This document shows, in pieces, positions 40,323 to 49,548 of a stretch of DNA of 64,000 bases; position 1 is the stretch's first letter, and each line of letters begins with the position of its first letter. The stretch spans positions 1,488,001 through 1,552,000 of the forward strand of contig OZ246020.1 of the NCBI GenBank assembly GCA_965230795.1. The letters are read 5' to 3'. This DNA comes from PZPK01 sp965230795. GTDB taxonomy: Bacteria; Pseudomonadota; Gammaproteobacteria; Pseudomonadales; Oleiphilaceae. The notes under the pieces are model-generated. The model was not told the DNA's origin. It saw only the letters and a program-made list of their open reading frames with translations, and ran no database searches. The translations under genes and the position numbers were made by a program.

Positions 40323-41108
40323 TTGAAGCAATTGAGATTTTTTGGCCTGTCGCTAGTGTTAGGGCTTGGCCTGATCTTATCGAAGGCAGTATACGCTGAA
40401 GGTTTGGTTTTGGAGCGCTCGCTGAATGTGTGTTTCGAAGATGCCGGCTGGCCGCCCTACAGTTTCGTTCGCTCTGAACCCGGTGAGGTGTTTCGCGGTT
40501 TCAATGCAGATATGCTGCAGCGTATATTCGGCGTGCAGGGGATTGACTATCAGGTGGTAATGAAACCCTGGAAGCGCTGTCTTCAGGATGCCATGGGTGG
40601 TGATGTGGACATCGTGATGGATGCAGCAAGCAACTCAGACCGACAGCGCGATTACCTGCTCACCAATCCCGTCTATAGCCTGACTCCGGTATTTTTCTTC
40701 AGGAAAGAACAGGCATCCATTTTTACGGAACCCAAACCGGCGGATCTTTTCAGCATGTCCTTCGTGTGTGGTCAGAAAGGTTATACCTACAATAATTTTG
40801 GATTCGATAATGGCCATGTCGCCATGATATCGAAGGATCTGGAGAAAATTGTCGATCTGACCATTATGGGTCGCTGTGATATTGGCCTTTCGCGGCGTGA
40901 GATTATGCAGTTTAAACTCGCGGGTGACGAGCGTCTCGACAAGATTGCGTATCAAACTCTCGTCGATATCAAGCCAGAACCATTCTACTGGATGATCAAT
41001 CGAAGTCATCCCCAGGCCGCAGCCATCAAGCAGCATATTGATCGGGAAGTTGCGCGTCTGTATGCCAGTGGCGAAGCCAAAGCGCTGTTACAGACTTACT
41101 TCGAGTAG
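40323..41108 (+). CDS. Orphan periplasmic solute-binding protein, family 3
   Basis: A 261-residue secreted protein. The start is TTG with AGGGAG six bases upstream. The signal is about 1-21 (FFGLSLVLGLGLILSKAVYA), then a PBPb fold: NVCFEDAGWPPYSFVRSE and VVMKPWKRCLQDAMGGDVD. The Cys in both places suggests a disulfide. Like the other five in the window, it has no adjacent permease. Its 3' end overlaps the convergent cmoM gene by 13 bp. Confidence 0.8.
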   Translation: MKQLRFFGLSLVLGLGLILSKAVYAEGLVLERSLNVCFEDAGWPPYSFVRSEPGEVFRGFNADMLQRIFGVQGIDYQVVMKPWKRCLQDAMGGDVDIVMDAASNSDRQRDYLLTNPVYSLTPVFFFRKEQASIFTEPKPADLFSMSFVCGQKGYTYNNFGFDNGHVAMISKDLEKIVDLTIMGRCDIGLSRREIMQFKLAGDERLDKIAYQTLVDIKPEPFYWMINRSHPQAAAIKQHIDREVARLYASGEAKALLQTYFE

Positions 41109-41863
41109 GAGCGCTTCGCAAGCACGTGAATATAGCGACCCAACTGACGATAGGGATCACGTAAACCGAATTCCAGATCAGCGTCGGCAATGGCCGCTTC
41201 ACTCAGGCGTGTGCGAATTTTTCCGGGCAGATGGTCCCGGACGCAGCGAATCCCCCGCCAGCGCACGATTTCAAAGTTCTGCCGTATGAGCGCCGCCATT
41301 ACCTCTTCAGGATCAAGAGGGTGCTTTGGCGCGTTGCCTTCACTTTTTAATCGCCGATTGGCCTCACCGGGTGCATGCAATCGACCGTTCATCAGTTGTC
41401 GCCACTGGTGACCATGAAGGTTGTAGAACATCAAGGATAGCCAGCCTTCCGGAGCGACCTTTTGGCATAGGAGAGGGATGGCTTCGAAAGGCCGTTCCAG
41501 CCACTCCAGCACCGCATGATTCATGACGATGTGATAGCGTCCGGGAAAGTCAGACTCCAGGTTCTGCAATGGACTAACCCTGGCATGGATTGGGTAACCG
41601 GCCTGATCAAAGGCCTGGCGTGCGGTATCAACCATTTCGGCTGAGATGTCGCAGAGAGAAATAGCTGCGCCCTGTCGGGCCAGTTGCAGACTGAATTGAC
41701 CTTGACCACCCCCCACGTCCAGTACGCGTTTGCCTGCCAATTCAATCCCGCATTCAGCGAAGTCCCGAGACAGGGCAGCCAGCCGCAAGCGACCGCGAGG
41801 CGTTCCGTATATAGAGCGTGTAAAGCGCTCGCTGAGGTCATTAAAGTTGCGGTCGTCGTGCAT
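41096..41863 (-). CDS. cmoM: CmoM, tRNA 5-carboxymethoxyuridine methyltransferase
   Basis: A 255-residue class I methyltransferase that aligns by eye along its length with E. coli CmoM (SmtA). Shared landmarks are DRNFNDLSERFTRSIYGT at the N-terminus, motif I RVLDVGGGQGQFSLQLA, MNHAVLEWLERPFEAI, LSLMFYNLHG and the C-terminal GRYIHVLAKR. The enzyme methylates cmo5U34 to mcmo5U in certain tRNAs. I use the ATG at 41863 to match E. coli; a GTG at 41878 is possible. It lies 45 bp after hmuV on the same strand, and co-transcription is possible but functionally unrelated. Confidence 0.85.
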   Translation of the reverse strand: MHDDRNFNDLSERFTRSIYGTPRGRLRLAALSRDFAECGIELAGKRVLDVGGGQGQFSLQLARQGAAISLCDISAEMVDTARQAFDQAGYPIHARVSPLQNLESDFPGRYHIVMNHAVLEWLERPFEAIPLLCQKVAPEGWLSLMFYNLHGHQWRQLMNGRLHAPGEANRRLKSEGNAPKHPLDPEEVMAALIRQNFEIVRWRGIRCVRDHLPGKIRTRLSEAAIADADLEFGLRDPYRQLGRYIHVLAKRSYSK

Positions 41864-41907
41864 GGCAGGGGCTACCACCGGGAAGGATCCTGCATCATAG
41901 CATGCTT

Positions 41908-42702
41908 TCAGATTCTGGAATCCTGCCTTCCACAGCTGACAATAAGCGGTCGTGACAGCGTGGGATGAGGTAGTATCCGGGTCTGGATGCCGTAGGCGAG
42001 GCTCAGGTGGCGCTGGGTCAGCACATCGTCCGGGTGGCCGTCACAGAGCATTTTTCCATCCCGCAGGATTAGGATGCGATCCGCAAACTGGGCCGCGAGA
42101 TTGAGGTCATGCATGATGGACAGGGTGGCAATATTGTTGGCGACAAGCGTTTGTACCTGTTCGTAGACCTGATATTGATGCGCCGGGTCCAGAGCTGAGG
42201 TGCATTCATCGAGAAACAGGTGCCGGGGACCGAGATTATGATCCCGGGTCTGCAACTGGCAGAACACCCTTGCCAATTGCACGCGTTGTTTCTCTCCGCC
42301 TGACAGGGTGGGGTACAGACGATCTTCAAGATGTTCCACTTCAAAGCGTTGCAGACAGTTTTGAATCAGCTCGTCGTCATCTTCAGTTTTGGGGTGGGGT
42401 GAACGGCCCATGGCAACCACTTCGTGCACGCGAAACGGGAAGTGAAGTTGCACGTCCTGTGGCATCACCGCGCGGATGCGAGCCAGGGCTTTTGGTGAGT
42501 GGCTATGCAGGGATGCACCGTTAATCTGGATCTCACCGGAAGCGGGCGCCAGTTCGCCGGCGCACAGCTTCAGTAACGTGGACTTGCCCGCACCGTTGGC
42601 GCCCAGAATAACCAGATGCTCGCCGGCGTTGAGCCGGAAGCTGATGTTTTCCAGTAGAGTTTTGTTGCCGATGGTATAGCTGACATCACTGAGACTGAGC
42701 AT
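41908..42702 (-). CDS. hmuV: HmuV, haemin importer ATPase
   Basis: A 264-residue ATPase. Walker A is ILGANGAGKSTLLKL, the signature LSGGEKQRVQLARVFC, and Walker B LFLDECTSALD (Cys where most have Pro, DECT versus DEPT). The C-terminus GIQTRILPHPTLSRPLIV fits the HmuV group. It powers haemin import through the HmuU permease. The start, ATG 42702, lies 14 bp after the hmuU stop with AGGAA upstream. It is the last gene of the hmuSTUV run. Confidence 0.88.
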   Translation of the reverse strand: MLSLSDVSYTIGNKTLLENISFRLNAGEHLVILGANGAGKSTLLKLCAGELAPASGEIQINGASLHSHSPKALARIRAVMPQDVQLHFPFRVHEVVAMGRSPHPKTEDDDELIQNCLQRFEVEHLEDRLYPTLSGGEKQRVQLARVFCQLQTRDHNLGPRHLFLDECTSALDPAHQYQVYEQVQTLVANNIATLSIMHDLNLAAQFADRILILRDGKMLCDGHPDDVLTQRHLSLAYGIQTRILPHPTLSRPLIVSCGRQDSRI

Positions 42703-42715
42703 TACTAATTCCTGA

Positions 42716-43771
42716 TTACAAAGATTGAATGGAACGTCTGCCGAGCAGCAAAAACAGAAATACCGGCCCACCGATCAGGGACATGATCAGCCCAATGGGA
42801 AGTTCCGCCGGTGCGACCAGCGTGCGGGCGATCATGTCGGCCAATACCAGGAGCAGGGCGCCTGCGAGAGTGGAAGCAGGCAGCAGAAAACGGTGATCCG
42901 GTCCCATGGACAGGCGCAACAGATGCGGGACGACGAGCCCGATAAAACCAATAGTGCCAGAGACGGCGACTGCCGCCCCGACCGCCAATGTACTGAGCAC
43001 TATGATGCCGCGTTTGATCCAGAGAATGGAGAAGCCAAGATGGCTGGCCACAGATTCGCCCATCAGAAAGGCATTCAGTGCCCGCGCAAAAAATGGCATC
43101 AATACCAGAGGCAGCAAAATCAGGGGTGTCACGACGTTAAGTTCTTCCCAGTTCGCCTGGGCCAGACTGCCCATGCTCCAAAAGGTCAGGCTGCGCAGTT
43201 GCGCGTCATCGGCGACATAGCTTAATACGCCGATGGCCGCACCGGCGATAGCATTGATAGCGATACCTGCCAGCAATAGCGTGGCGACGCTGGTTTGCCC
43301 GCCTCGGGTGGCGATACGGTAGATGATCAGGGTGACAGCAAGACCACCAACAAAGGCGGCAACTGGAATGGACCATGTGCCAAATACGGCAGTCCAGCCG
43401 GCAAATACGGTGCCGCCCAGTACAATCATGGTGACGGCTCCCAATGCGGCGCCACTGGATACACCGATGAGACCGGGGTCCGCCAGAGGGTTGCGAAACA
43501 AGCCCTGAATCGACGCGCCCGCGCAAGCCAGCGCCGCTCCCACCATGATGGCCAGAAGGAGTCTGGGCAGGCGGACGTCCAGAATAACGATGCGTTCCTG
43601 CAGGGACGTCAGTCCATCGACCGACAAGCCTGATAAAGCAGATTCCAGAATGTCCGTGATACGGCCAAAGGGGATATCCAGTGCTCCGGTACCCAGTGAG
43701 CTGATACTGGCTGCAAGGAGTGCCAGCATCAGCAGGGCATAGACGGGAACTTGATAGATTCGGGAAATCAT
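42716..43771 (-). CDS. hmuU: HmuU, haemin importer permease (FecCD family)
   Basis: A 351-residue permease with about ten membrane helices. Typical FecCD stretches are VRLPRLLLAIMVGAALACAG and GLFRNPLADPGLIGVSSGAA, then VSGTIGFIGLVVPHLLRL, where the ATPase-coupling Gly loop lies. It partners HmuT in the periplasm and HmuV in the cytoplasm. Spacing to hmuT is 23 bp, and the same-strand order S-T-U-V matches known haemin loci. Confidence 0.92.
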   Translation of the reverse strand: MISRIYQVPVYALLMLALLAASISSLGTGALDIPFGRITDILESALSGLSVDGLTSLQERIVILDVRLPRLLLAIMVGAALACAGASIQGLFRNPLADPGLIGVSSGAALGAVTMIVLGGTVFAGWTAVFGTWSIPVAAFVGGLAVTLIIYRIATRGGQTSVATLLLAGIAINAIAGAAIGVLSYVADDAQLRSLTFWSMGSLAQANWEELNVVTPLILLPLVLMPFFARALNAFLMGESVASHLGFSILWIKRGIIVLSTLAVGAAVAVSGTIGFIGLVVPHLLRLSMGPDHRFLLPASTLAGALLLVLADMIARTLVAPAELPIGLIMSLIGGPVFLFLLLGRRSIQSL

Positions 43772-43794
43772 TTCAATAAGGCCTGAGACGCTTG

Positions 43795-44661
43795 TTATTG
43801 AATCGTGTGATGGAGTGCGAACGGCTGCTCAGCCTGCGGATAAAAGCTCGCAAACAGTGTGGACATGGCGTCTGGCAGACGCGGCCCAAACCCCAGCAAT
43901 AACATGCTATCCGCTTGAATTACACGGTTCTGCTCAAATGCAGGCGTCAGCTTCAGCGCGGGGTATTTTTCTAGCGGATTGGGGCCTTCGCGTGTTTCGG
44001 CTATCACAATGACATCCGCTTGAGCCTTCAGTGCACCTTCCTGGCTCAGGGGTTTGTAAGAGGTAAATTCCGACGCCACATTTTCGCCGCCCATCAGCTC
44101 GATCAAGGCCTGGGCCTGGGTGTCTTTTCCGGCCAGTGATACGCCGTGTCCACCGGCAGCGAGCAGAAACATGACCCGGGGCGTGGTGTTCTGAGCGCTT
44201 TGCGCGATGGCATCACGTACAGTCTGCGCCTGACGCTGTATGTCGCCAATCAGTGCCTCACCTTTCGCTGTTCTATCGAGTAGCCGGGCCACACGTTTGA
44301 CCTTGCCTAAGACGCCATCAAGGGTGTACGTGCTATCGATGATCTCCACACGCAGGCCAGCTTGCTTCAGTTGTTCAAGCACCTGACGCGGGCCGGCGTC
44401 TGCAGAGGCAATGACCAGATTGGGATTCAAGGACAGAATGCCTTCGGCCGACAGGGCTCGCATATAGCCGACACTGGGAAGCGCACTGGCGGCTTCAGGA
44501 TACCGACTGGTGGTATCGACGCCCACCAGTGTGTCTTCCGCACCCAAAGCATAGATGGTTTCGGTGATGGAGCTATCAATACTGAGAACGCGCAAGGCGT
44601 TCTCCTCGGCTATTACCGATACCGCAAAGCAAAGTGACAGCAACAGGGTGAAGGTCTTCAT
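43795..44661 (-). CDS. hmuT: HmuT, periplasmic haemin-binding protein
   Basis: A 288-residue TroA-fold binding protein. The signal is about 1-18 (MKTFTLLLSLCFAVSVIA). The core reads RVLSIDSSITETIYALGAED, and a Tyr/Arg region at VGYMRALSAEGILSLNPNLV contributes axial ligand residues in family members. It delivers haemin to HmuUV. It lies 2 bp after the hmuS stop. The length fits the family (about 280). Confidence 0.9.
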   Translation of the reverse strand: MKTFTLLLSLCFAVSVIAEENALRVLSIDSSITETIYALGAEDTLVGVDTTSRYPEAASALPSVGYMRALSAEGILSLNPNLVIASADAGPRQVLEQLKQAGLRVEIIDSTYTLDGVLGKVKRVARLLDRTAKGEALIGDIQRQAQTVRDAIAQSAQNTTPRVMFLLAAGGHGVSLAGKDTQAQALIELMGGENVASEFTSYKPLSQEGALKAQADVIVIAETREGPNPLEKYPALKLTPAFEQNRVIQADSMLLLGFGPRLPDAMSTLFASFYPQAEQPFALHHTIQ

Positions 44662-44663
44662 GT

Positions 44664-45719
44664 TTATGCCTCCAGATCTGCAACCAGCTGTTGCCAGTCG
44701 TCCCGTTCCGGTATGCCGGGTTTGCGTTCGCCAAACAGGGTCAACACCAGGGTATCGTCGCCGTTGTATACCTCAATGGAGGTGATGATGCCCTCTGCGG
44801 TCGGGCGTCGAACCAGCCAGACCTTGGCAATGTCTTCGGTGTTGAAATGCAGGTTGAATCCCGGATCGAGTACATTGAACCAGGGACCGGTGCGCAGCAG
44901 CTTGTTCAGGGTTCCGGTATGAATCTGCACAATGCCGCGATTGCCCACAAACACCATGACCGGTACCTGACGCTCCTGGGCAAGTGTCAGTGCCGTTTCA
45001 GCCTTGGCGCAATCCAGTGGTCGGGCAAATTCTTTACCAACAAGGGTCAGCGCTTCAGTACGGGAAATCCCCAGACGCTTCAACATCGCCTGGAAATGGT
45101 GAACATCCTTGAGTTCGCGCCACTCTGCCTGCACCGCTTCCGCACTGATCTTGCCGCTGTTGGGATATTCGGGGGTGGGGGCGGGTGACAGTTCAATCTC
45201 CGCGCTTTGTGATGCTGCCTTGTGCTGCTCAATCAGATTGTTCCAGGCTTGCTCATCGGTTTTGGCGGTGCAGTAGATTTTGTGAACGGCGGTGCCGCTG
45301 GTGTCAAAAAACTGAATGGTGCGACGCAGACTGTCGCCATTGGCTTCAATGACGGCCACTGCTGCGTACCAGCGATTGAAAAATACACGCAGATCGATGT
45401 CACCCAAACAGATGCCCATCTGACCTTTGCCGGTCACTTTGAAGTCGGTATAAATGCCGTGTTTTTCGTGAACCACCTGATTATTGCGGGACAGGGCCAT
45501 GACCTCGCCAACACCTTGCAGAGTCTGCAACAGGTCGCCATGTCGGTTGTCGAGTCGTATCACGGTATCGCCCAGATTGGTCAGCAGCAGTTCCAGTTCA
45601 CTCACGCCCAGTTTCTCGGCAGCGTTGCGAATCCGCAGCTTGGGCTGTTCTGCTTTGAGGGCATTCCAGGCCTGTTTCAGTTGTGAGGCGGAGGTTTGCT
45701 CTGCAATAAAGTCACTCAT
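44664..45719 (-). CDS. hmuS: HmuS/HemS, haemin degradation or carrier protein
   Basis: A 351-residue cytoplasmic protein made of two similar halves, as in HemS/HmuS. It starts with LKQAWNALKAEQPKLRIRNA, whose counterpart in the second half is VQAEWRELKDVHHFQAMLKR. It binds haemin after import and frees iron or passes it on. The ATG at 45719 is used, with AGAAGGA upstream; the in-frame extension to 45800 crosses the terminator. It is the first gene of the hmuSTUV run. Confidence 0.88.
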   Translation of the reverse strand: MSDFIAEQTSASQLKQAWNALKAEQPKLRIRNAAEKLGVSELELLLTNLGDTVIRLDNRHGDLLQTLQGVGEVMALSRNNQVVHEKHGIYTDFKVTGKGQMGICLGDIDLRVFFNRWYAAVAVIEANGDSLRRTIQFFDTSGTAVHKIYCTAKTDEQAWNNLIEQHKAASQSAEIELSPAPTPEYPNSGKISAEAVQAEWRELKDVHHFQAMLKRLGISRTEALTLVGKEFARPLDCAKAETALTLAQERQVPVMVFVGNRGIVQIHTGTLNKLLRTGPWFNVLDPGFNLHFNTEDIAKVWLVRRPTAEGIITSIEVYNGDDTLVLTLFGERKPGIPERDDWQQLVADLEA

Positions 45720-45747
45720 GATCATTCCTTCTTCTTTTTTCGTTGTA

Positions 45748-45793
45748 GTAAAAAAAACAGACCGTTCCCCTCCATTACGGCAGGGAACGGTCT
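45748..45793 (-). terminator. Rho-independent terminator after the HmuY-like gene
   Basis: On the minus strand: AGACCGTTCCC, a 13-base loop, GGGAACGGTCT, then a T-run. It sits between the HmuY-like gene and hmuS. It should cut most transcripts from the receptor promoter, leaving read-through or a separate promoter for hmuSTUV. Confidence 0.85.
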
Positions 45794-45809
45794 TGGCCAT
45801 GGCTTTGGT

Positions 45810-47000
45810 TTATGGGATTTGTACGTAGCGGATCGTTGGATGCCCGCTGGTACCAAGGCTCGAGTAGTAGTTGCTTACCTGTAGCGCAAAGACGGGAGCA
45901 TCGTCGTCGGTGCTATCTGTATCGATAATATAGGTGCGATAGTTGGGCCACAGCTTGTGTGCGCCGCCCAGGTTATAGCCATACCAGCTGTTCTCAACAA
46001 AGATGCCGGCACTCATATCGCTCAGGTAATGGTTGTCGATCGGGGTGCTGTCTGGACTGATATGTCCGGCTGTATACTCTGCGGCTTCGACAGAGGTAAA
46101 TGGACCGAACGCGCCGCCGCTGCCGTCACCGGACACGCCGCTGTTGGTCCACAGGTTCCAGTTACGACCATCAATTTCGACTTTCAAATCCCAGTCTGCA
46201 CTGTCGCAGGCCACGCTGCTGTCGCTGTCGAAATCGAAGCAGTCTTCGCCCCCAGCAGCATCAACGTGAGCAATGAAGGTAGCGGTGGTGGCAAACTGAT
46301 CGGTACCATCGGCCTGGACGTCAAATTCAAAAGTGACATCGAGACCAGTGACGGAATCGTAGGTGAGTGCGCTTGCGTGGAACCTGGCATAGCTGGTTCC
46401 CAAGTTGGACCGAAGCAACCAGTGGGTATCATCGTTCAGGCTGATCACATGCGTAACAAAATTGTAGTTGTACCAACCCAGGTTCATGGTCGTTCCGAGG
46501 GTTTCGCCGGAACCTTGAATAGCGGCCAGGTGTTCATCGGCTGCAAAGGTAAGGGCGGCCAGGTCATATTCCGCTAGCAGGTGGTCTTCTTCGAGCTCGG
46601 CTGTTGCGTTCATAAATACGTTAGCGTCTGCTTCGCCAGCGGTATAGAAGTCATCCTGTGCTGCACCCAGTGCGCCTTCCACATTCCCCGGGCCGGATGC
46701 ACCGCCATTGAGTTTGAAGTTGTTGCGACGAGCGGCAATGTGCCAGTCGGTGCTTGCTGCAGCTTCAGCCTCGGTCAGCGAGAGAGTCTGGCCATTGATC
46801 AGGTCATAGTAAACATAGGTTTCGCTGGATGAGGCATCCAGTGTCTCGGTTTCGAACTGGGTCGCCGTATCGGTATCCACGGTTGCCGGTGCCGAGCTGT
46901 CATCGCCGCTGCTGCTGCAGGCGCTGAGCAGGGCTGCTCCCATTAGTACGCCAGAGATCGGCAACAGTCTTTTAAAGGGTGTGTTGTGTATGGTTTTCAT
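45810..47000 (-). CDS. HmuY-family haem-binding lipoprotein
   Basis: A 396-residue lipoprotein (lipobox LLSAC, Cys28). The mature part begins with an acidic low-complexity linker. The HmuY-type core follows (YVYYDLINGQTLSLTEAEAA; DWHIAARRNNFKLNGG), a set I associate with Porphyromonas HmuY and relatives. The protein is longer than HmuY (about 215), with a second, barrel-like half containing CFDFDSDSSVACD (two Cys). It likely captures haem at the surface and hands it to the receptor encoded 51 bp upstream. The family call rests on motif similarity only. Confidence 0.7.
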   Translation of the reverse strand: MKTIHNTPFKRLLPISGVLMGAALLSACSSSGDDSSAPATVDTDTATQFETETLDASSSETYVYYDLINGQTLSLTEAEAAASTDWHIAARRNNFKLNGGASGPGNVEGALGAAQDDFYTAGEADANVFMNATAELEEDHLLAEYDLAALTFAADEHLAAIQGSGETLGTTMNLGWYNYNFVTHVISLNDDTHWLLRSNLGTSYARFHASALTYDSVTGLDVTFEFDVQADGTDQFATTATFIAHVDAAGGEDCFDFDSDSSVACDSADWDLKVEIDGRNWNLWTNSGVSGDGSGGAFGPFTSVEAAEYTAGHISPDSTPIDNHYLSDMSAGIFVENSWYGYNLGGAHKLWPNYRTYIIDTDSTDDDAPVFALQVSNYYSSLGTSGHPTIRYVQIP

Positions 47001-47051
47001 GTGTATCTCCGTTTTTTTTGATTAGATGATATCTGTGTGCTGCGGTCTGAC

Positions 47052-49103
47052 TTACTCGTTCGACCAGCGCAACCCCACATAGATGTAGCGACCGGACAGA
47101 GGCCTGAGGTCGTGAGGATTGTCGGGATCTTTCTGGGTGTTGCGCAGATTGTCGATGCCGGTGTAGAAGTTAAAGCCCGGCGCCAGCCCAAAGTCGGCCT
47201 TCAGGTCGAACAGGCTGTGTGCGGGTGACTTCTCAAAATTGGTGGCATCAAAATAGGAATGGCTTTCCCAGCGTGCATTGAAGGTGAGCGAAAAGTTGTC
47301 GTCTGCAGAATCGTATTGCAGACTGCTTTTCACCTGATGCTTGGGTTGCTTGGGGAGCGCATTGTTGGTTTTTCGATCTATGGCATCGGTGTAGGTATAC
47401 CCGGTCATCCAGCTCAGGCCGTTGTCGTAATGGATCTGGGAGACCATCTCGACCCCGCGAGAACGGGCTTCTTCGATATTGTCATATTCAAAGATCTGCA
47501 CATTGTCGGCATTGATACCGGAAAATTCCGTTTCGATGAAATCTTCAAGATCGTTGTAAAACAGATTCAGATCGACCAGATAGTTGCCACTTTCCTGAAT
47601 CGACCAGCCCAGTTGGATACTGTCTGATGATTCCGGTTTCAGGTTAGCGTTACCCAGCACCATATAGCCGTGCTGACTGTGATCGAAGACGTAAAAGCGT
47701 TCTTTCAGGGAGGGGACGCGATAGCCGCGACCAATACCAAAACGAATGAACTGCTGGTAGCCCCCTTCGCGAGCCAGATCAACCCGGCCATTTACCCGTG
47801 GTGCCAGGTAGTTCCCGAAGTCGCTGTCATCCTGCCAGCGAAATCCCGGTAACAGCTCCAGATTCTCGCCAAGAAAGAGATCGTCCTGAACGTAAAACAC
47901 GCGACGACTGCTGTCAGCGCCGGGAGTGAGTTCTGAACTGTATTCCTTATCGCCAAGATCATCGCGCTTCCATTGTTTCTGTGCGATCTCATTCTGGTCG
48001 TATTCCACGCCAATGGTCCGGGTCGCCCAATCATTGATGGGGAGGTTCCATTGGGTGCTAAATTTCTGCACGGTCTGGGAGGCATCCCGATGCTGTTCAA
48101 GGCCGGGATTGTTGGCAATGTCCTGAGAGGTCGGGTTGTCGAAGTCCTCATAAAAGTAGCGTACTTTGAGGTCACCCCAGTCTTTCATCAGCCAATCGCC
48201 GCTGCCCTTGTAGGCAACCCGATCCACCTTTTCGGTTTTGAGATAGGGAAGAGGGCTGGGACCGGTGCTGTAATACCGGCTGCGAATTTCCTCACTGTAG
48301 ACATCTGTCGCTAGCGCGTAACGCGAGGAGGCATCGGGGCTGAATCCGAGCATGGCGTTCATGTTCAGGCGTTGCGAATCCGCGCCGTCGCGTTCCCAAT
48401 TGGTATCGCTACGGTCGTAAGCGTCCTGGTCAAAGCCGTCGCTATCCCGCCAGTCGTAGCTTAGCTGGGCGTCCCATAGGCCTTCGCGGATCGACACCAC
48501 ACCTGCCGAGTTGGCATCTGCCACCTTGTAGCGATCAGCGCCAATATTGTCGCGGCCATAAGTACCGATGTCACCTTTCACGGTATAGACAAGCGGCCTG
48601 GTGGGTTTGCGGGTAATGACATTGATGACACCGCCCATGGCTCCACTGCCGTAAAGAGCGGAAACCGCGCCTTTGACAATTTCGATCTGCTCGATATTCA
48701 TGATACCGATCTGGCTCAGGTCGGTTGTCTGGTTGGTGCTCTGTGACACCGGGTCACCATCTATGAGTACAAGCACGTGTTTGCCGTCCAGCCCTTGCAT
48801 CCAGACTTCCTGGCCCGATTTACCATGAATGTCACGCAGCAACACACCGGGGACCATGGCGATCGCGTCTCTCAAGTCGCGGGCGTTGCTGCGTAGTATC
48901 GTGTCACGACTCACCACCTCGACGCGTACAGGAGAATCCAGTACGGCTTTTTTGGTCCGGGTGCCGGTCACGACATAGGTGCCATCCACTGCCTGACTGT
49001 CAGTTCCAGACTCCAGATTATTTTGGCCAGCGAGTGAAAAGGTACTGGTGAGCAGCACGAGAGAGCACGCGAAGCGAGCGCGCAAAGATTGATTGGATAC
49101 CAC
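47052..49103 (-). CDS. TonB-dependent outer-membrane haem receptor
   Basis: A 683-residue receptor. The signal is about 1-25, then an N-terminal segment DGTYVVTGTRTKKAVLDSPV (TonB-box area). The plug domain follows (RDAIAMVPGVLLRDIHGKSG), then a 22-strand barrel ending YIYVGLRWSNE with an aromatic-rich last strand. The haem-receptor signature is visible: a FRAP-like GYRVPSLKERFYVF, a His-containing DHSQHGY, then an NPNL-like LGNANLKPE. It imports haem into the periplasm for HmuT, with energy probably from the TonB system divergent to it. Fur-like boxes lie just upstream. Confidence 0.9.
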   Translation of the reverse strand: MVSNQSLRARFACSLVLLTSTFSLAGQNNLESGTDSQAVDGTYVVTGTRTKKAVLDSPVRVEVVSRDTILRSNARDLRDAIAMVPGVLLRDIHGKSGQEVWMQGLDGKHVLVLIDGDPVSQSTNQTTDLSQIGIMNIEQIEIVKGAVSALYGSGAMGGVINVITRKPTRPLVYTVKGDIGTYGRDNIGADRYKVADANSAGVVSIREGLWDAQLSYDWRDSDGFDQDAYDRSDTNWERDGADSQRLNMNAMLGFSPDASSRYALATDVYSEEIRSRYYSTGPSPLPYLKTEKVDRVAYKGSGDWLMKDWGDLKVRYFYEDFDNPTSQDIANNPGLEQHRDASQTVQKFSTQWNLPINDWATRTIGVEYDQNEIAQKQWKRDDLGDKEYSSELTPGADSSRRVFYVQDDLFLGENLELLPGFRWQDDSDFGNYLAPRVNGRVDLAREGGYQQFIRFGIGRGYRVPSLKERFYVFDHSQHGYMVLGNANLKPESSDSIQLGWSIQESGNYLVDLNLFYNDLEDFIETEFSGINADNVQIFEYDNIEEARSRGVEMVSQIHYDNGLSWMTGYTYTDAIDRKTNNALPKQPKHQVKSSLQYDSADDNFSLTFNARWESHSYFDATNFEKSPAHSLFDLKADFGLAPGFNFYTGIDNLRNTQKDPDNPHDLRPLSGRYIYVGLRWSNE

Positions 49104-49142
49104 GGCAATTCTACTTTTTGATTAGGGGTTGTTTGATGTAAA

Positions 49143-49157
49143 CGATAACGATTCGCA
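49143..49157 (-). promoter_or_regulatory. Candidate Fur box, weaker copy
   Basis: CGATAACGATTCGCA matches the 7-1-7 Fur pattern (TGATAAT-N-ATTATCA) at 10 of 14 positions. It lies 40 bp upstream of the receptor start, with the stronger box 54 bp further up, so this may be a tandem arrangement. Confidence 0.5.
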
Positions 49158-49196
49158 ATAAGCTACCACCAAAGAGATATTTCTTGCAAACAAAAA

Positions 49197-49211
49197 TGAG
49201 AATAATTAGCA
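49197..49211 (-). promoter_or_regulatory. Candidate Fur box, strong copy
   Basis: TGAGAATAATTAGCA matches the 7-1-7 Fur pattern at 12 of 14 positions. Iron-replete repression of the receptor/HmuY transcript is expected. The box may also influence the TonB-system transcript starting on the other side. Confidence 0.7.
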
Positions 49212-49548
49212 TTTAAAATAATTGAGCTGCTGTCTTGGGGATTTCACTTCGTCAGGTTTAGTGGAATAGATGGCGGCAAACTTATAGCAGTGAACAGATA
49301 TCAGAGAAAAATGCAGCACAAAGGTAGCGGTGCACTGACACGGATTGCCTGATCGTTACCAATACTGATCCCGGAATGACAGCAACAACGGATGATTGAT
49401 CACGCCGCTGAGGAAACGCTTCAAGTGAAGTGATTAAAGTTCGGTGAAGAAAGCAGGGGAAACACAGGAAACGATGAAGAATCACATCAATGTCACACGA
49501 TTCGCAATCCCGAGATATATCAAGTGTCTTGGAATAATCAGAGAGGTC
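49212..49548. other. Divergent gap between haem receptor and TonB-system cluster
   Basis: The gap from the receptor start (49103) to the DUF3450 gene (49549) is 445 bp. Apart from the Fur boxes I see no ORF that looks real, no hairpin with a T-run and no clear promoter pair for the TonB cluster. Control of the cluster by the same Fur boxes is only an inference from position. Confidence 0.4.
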
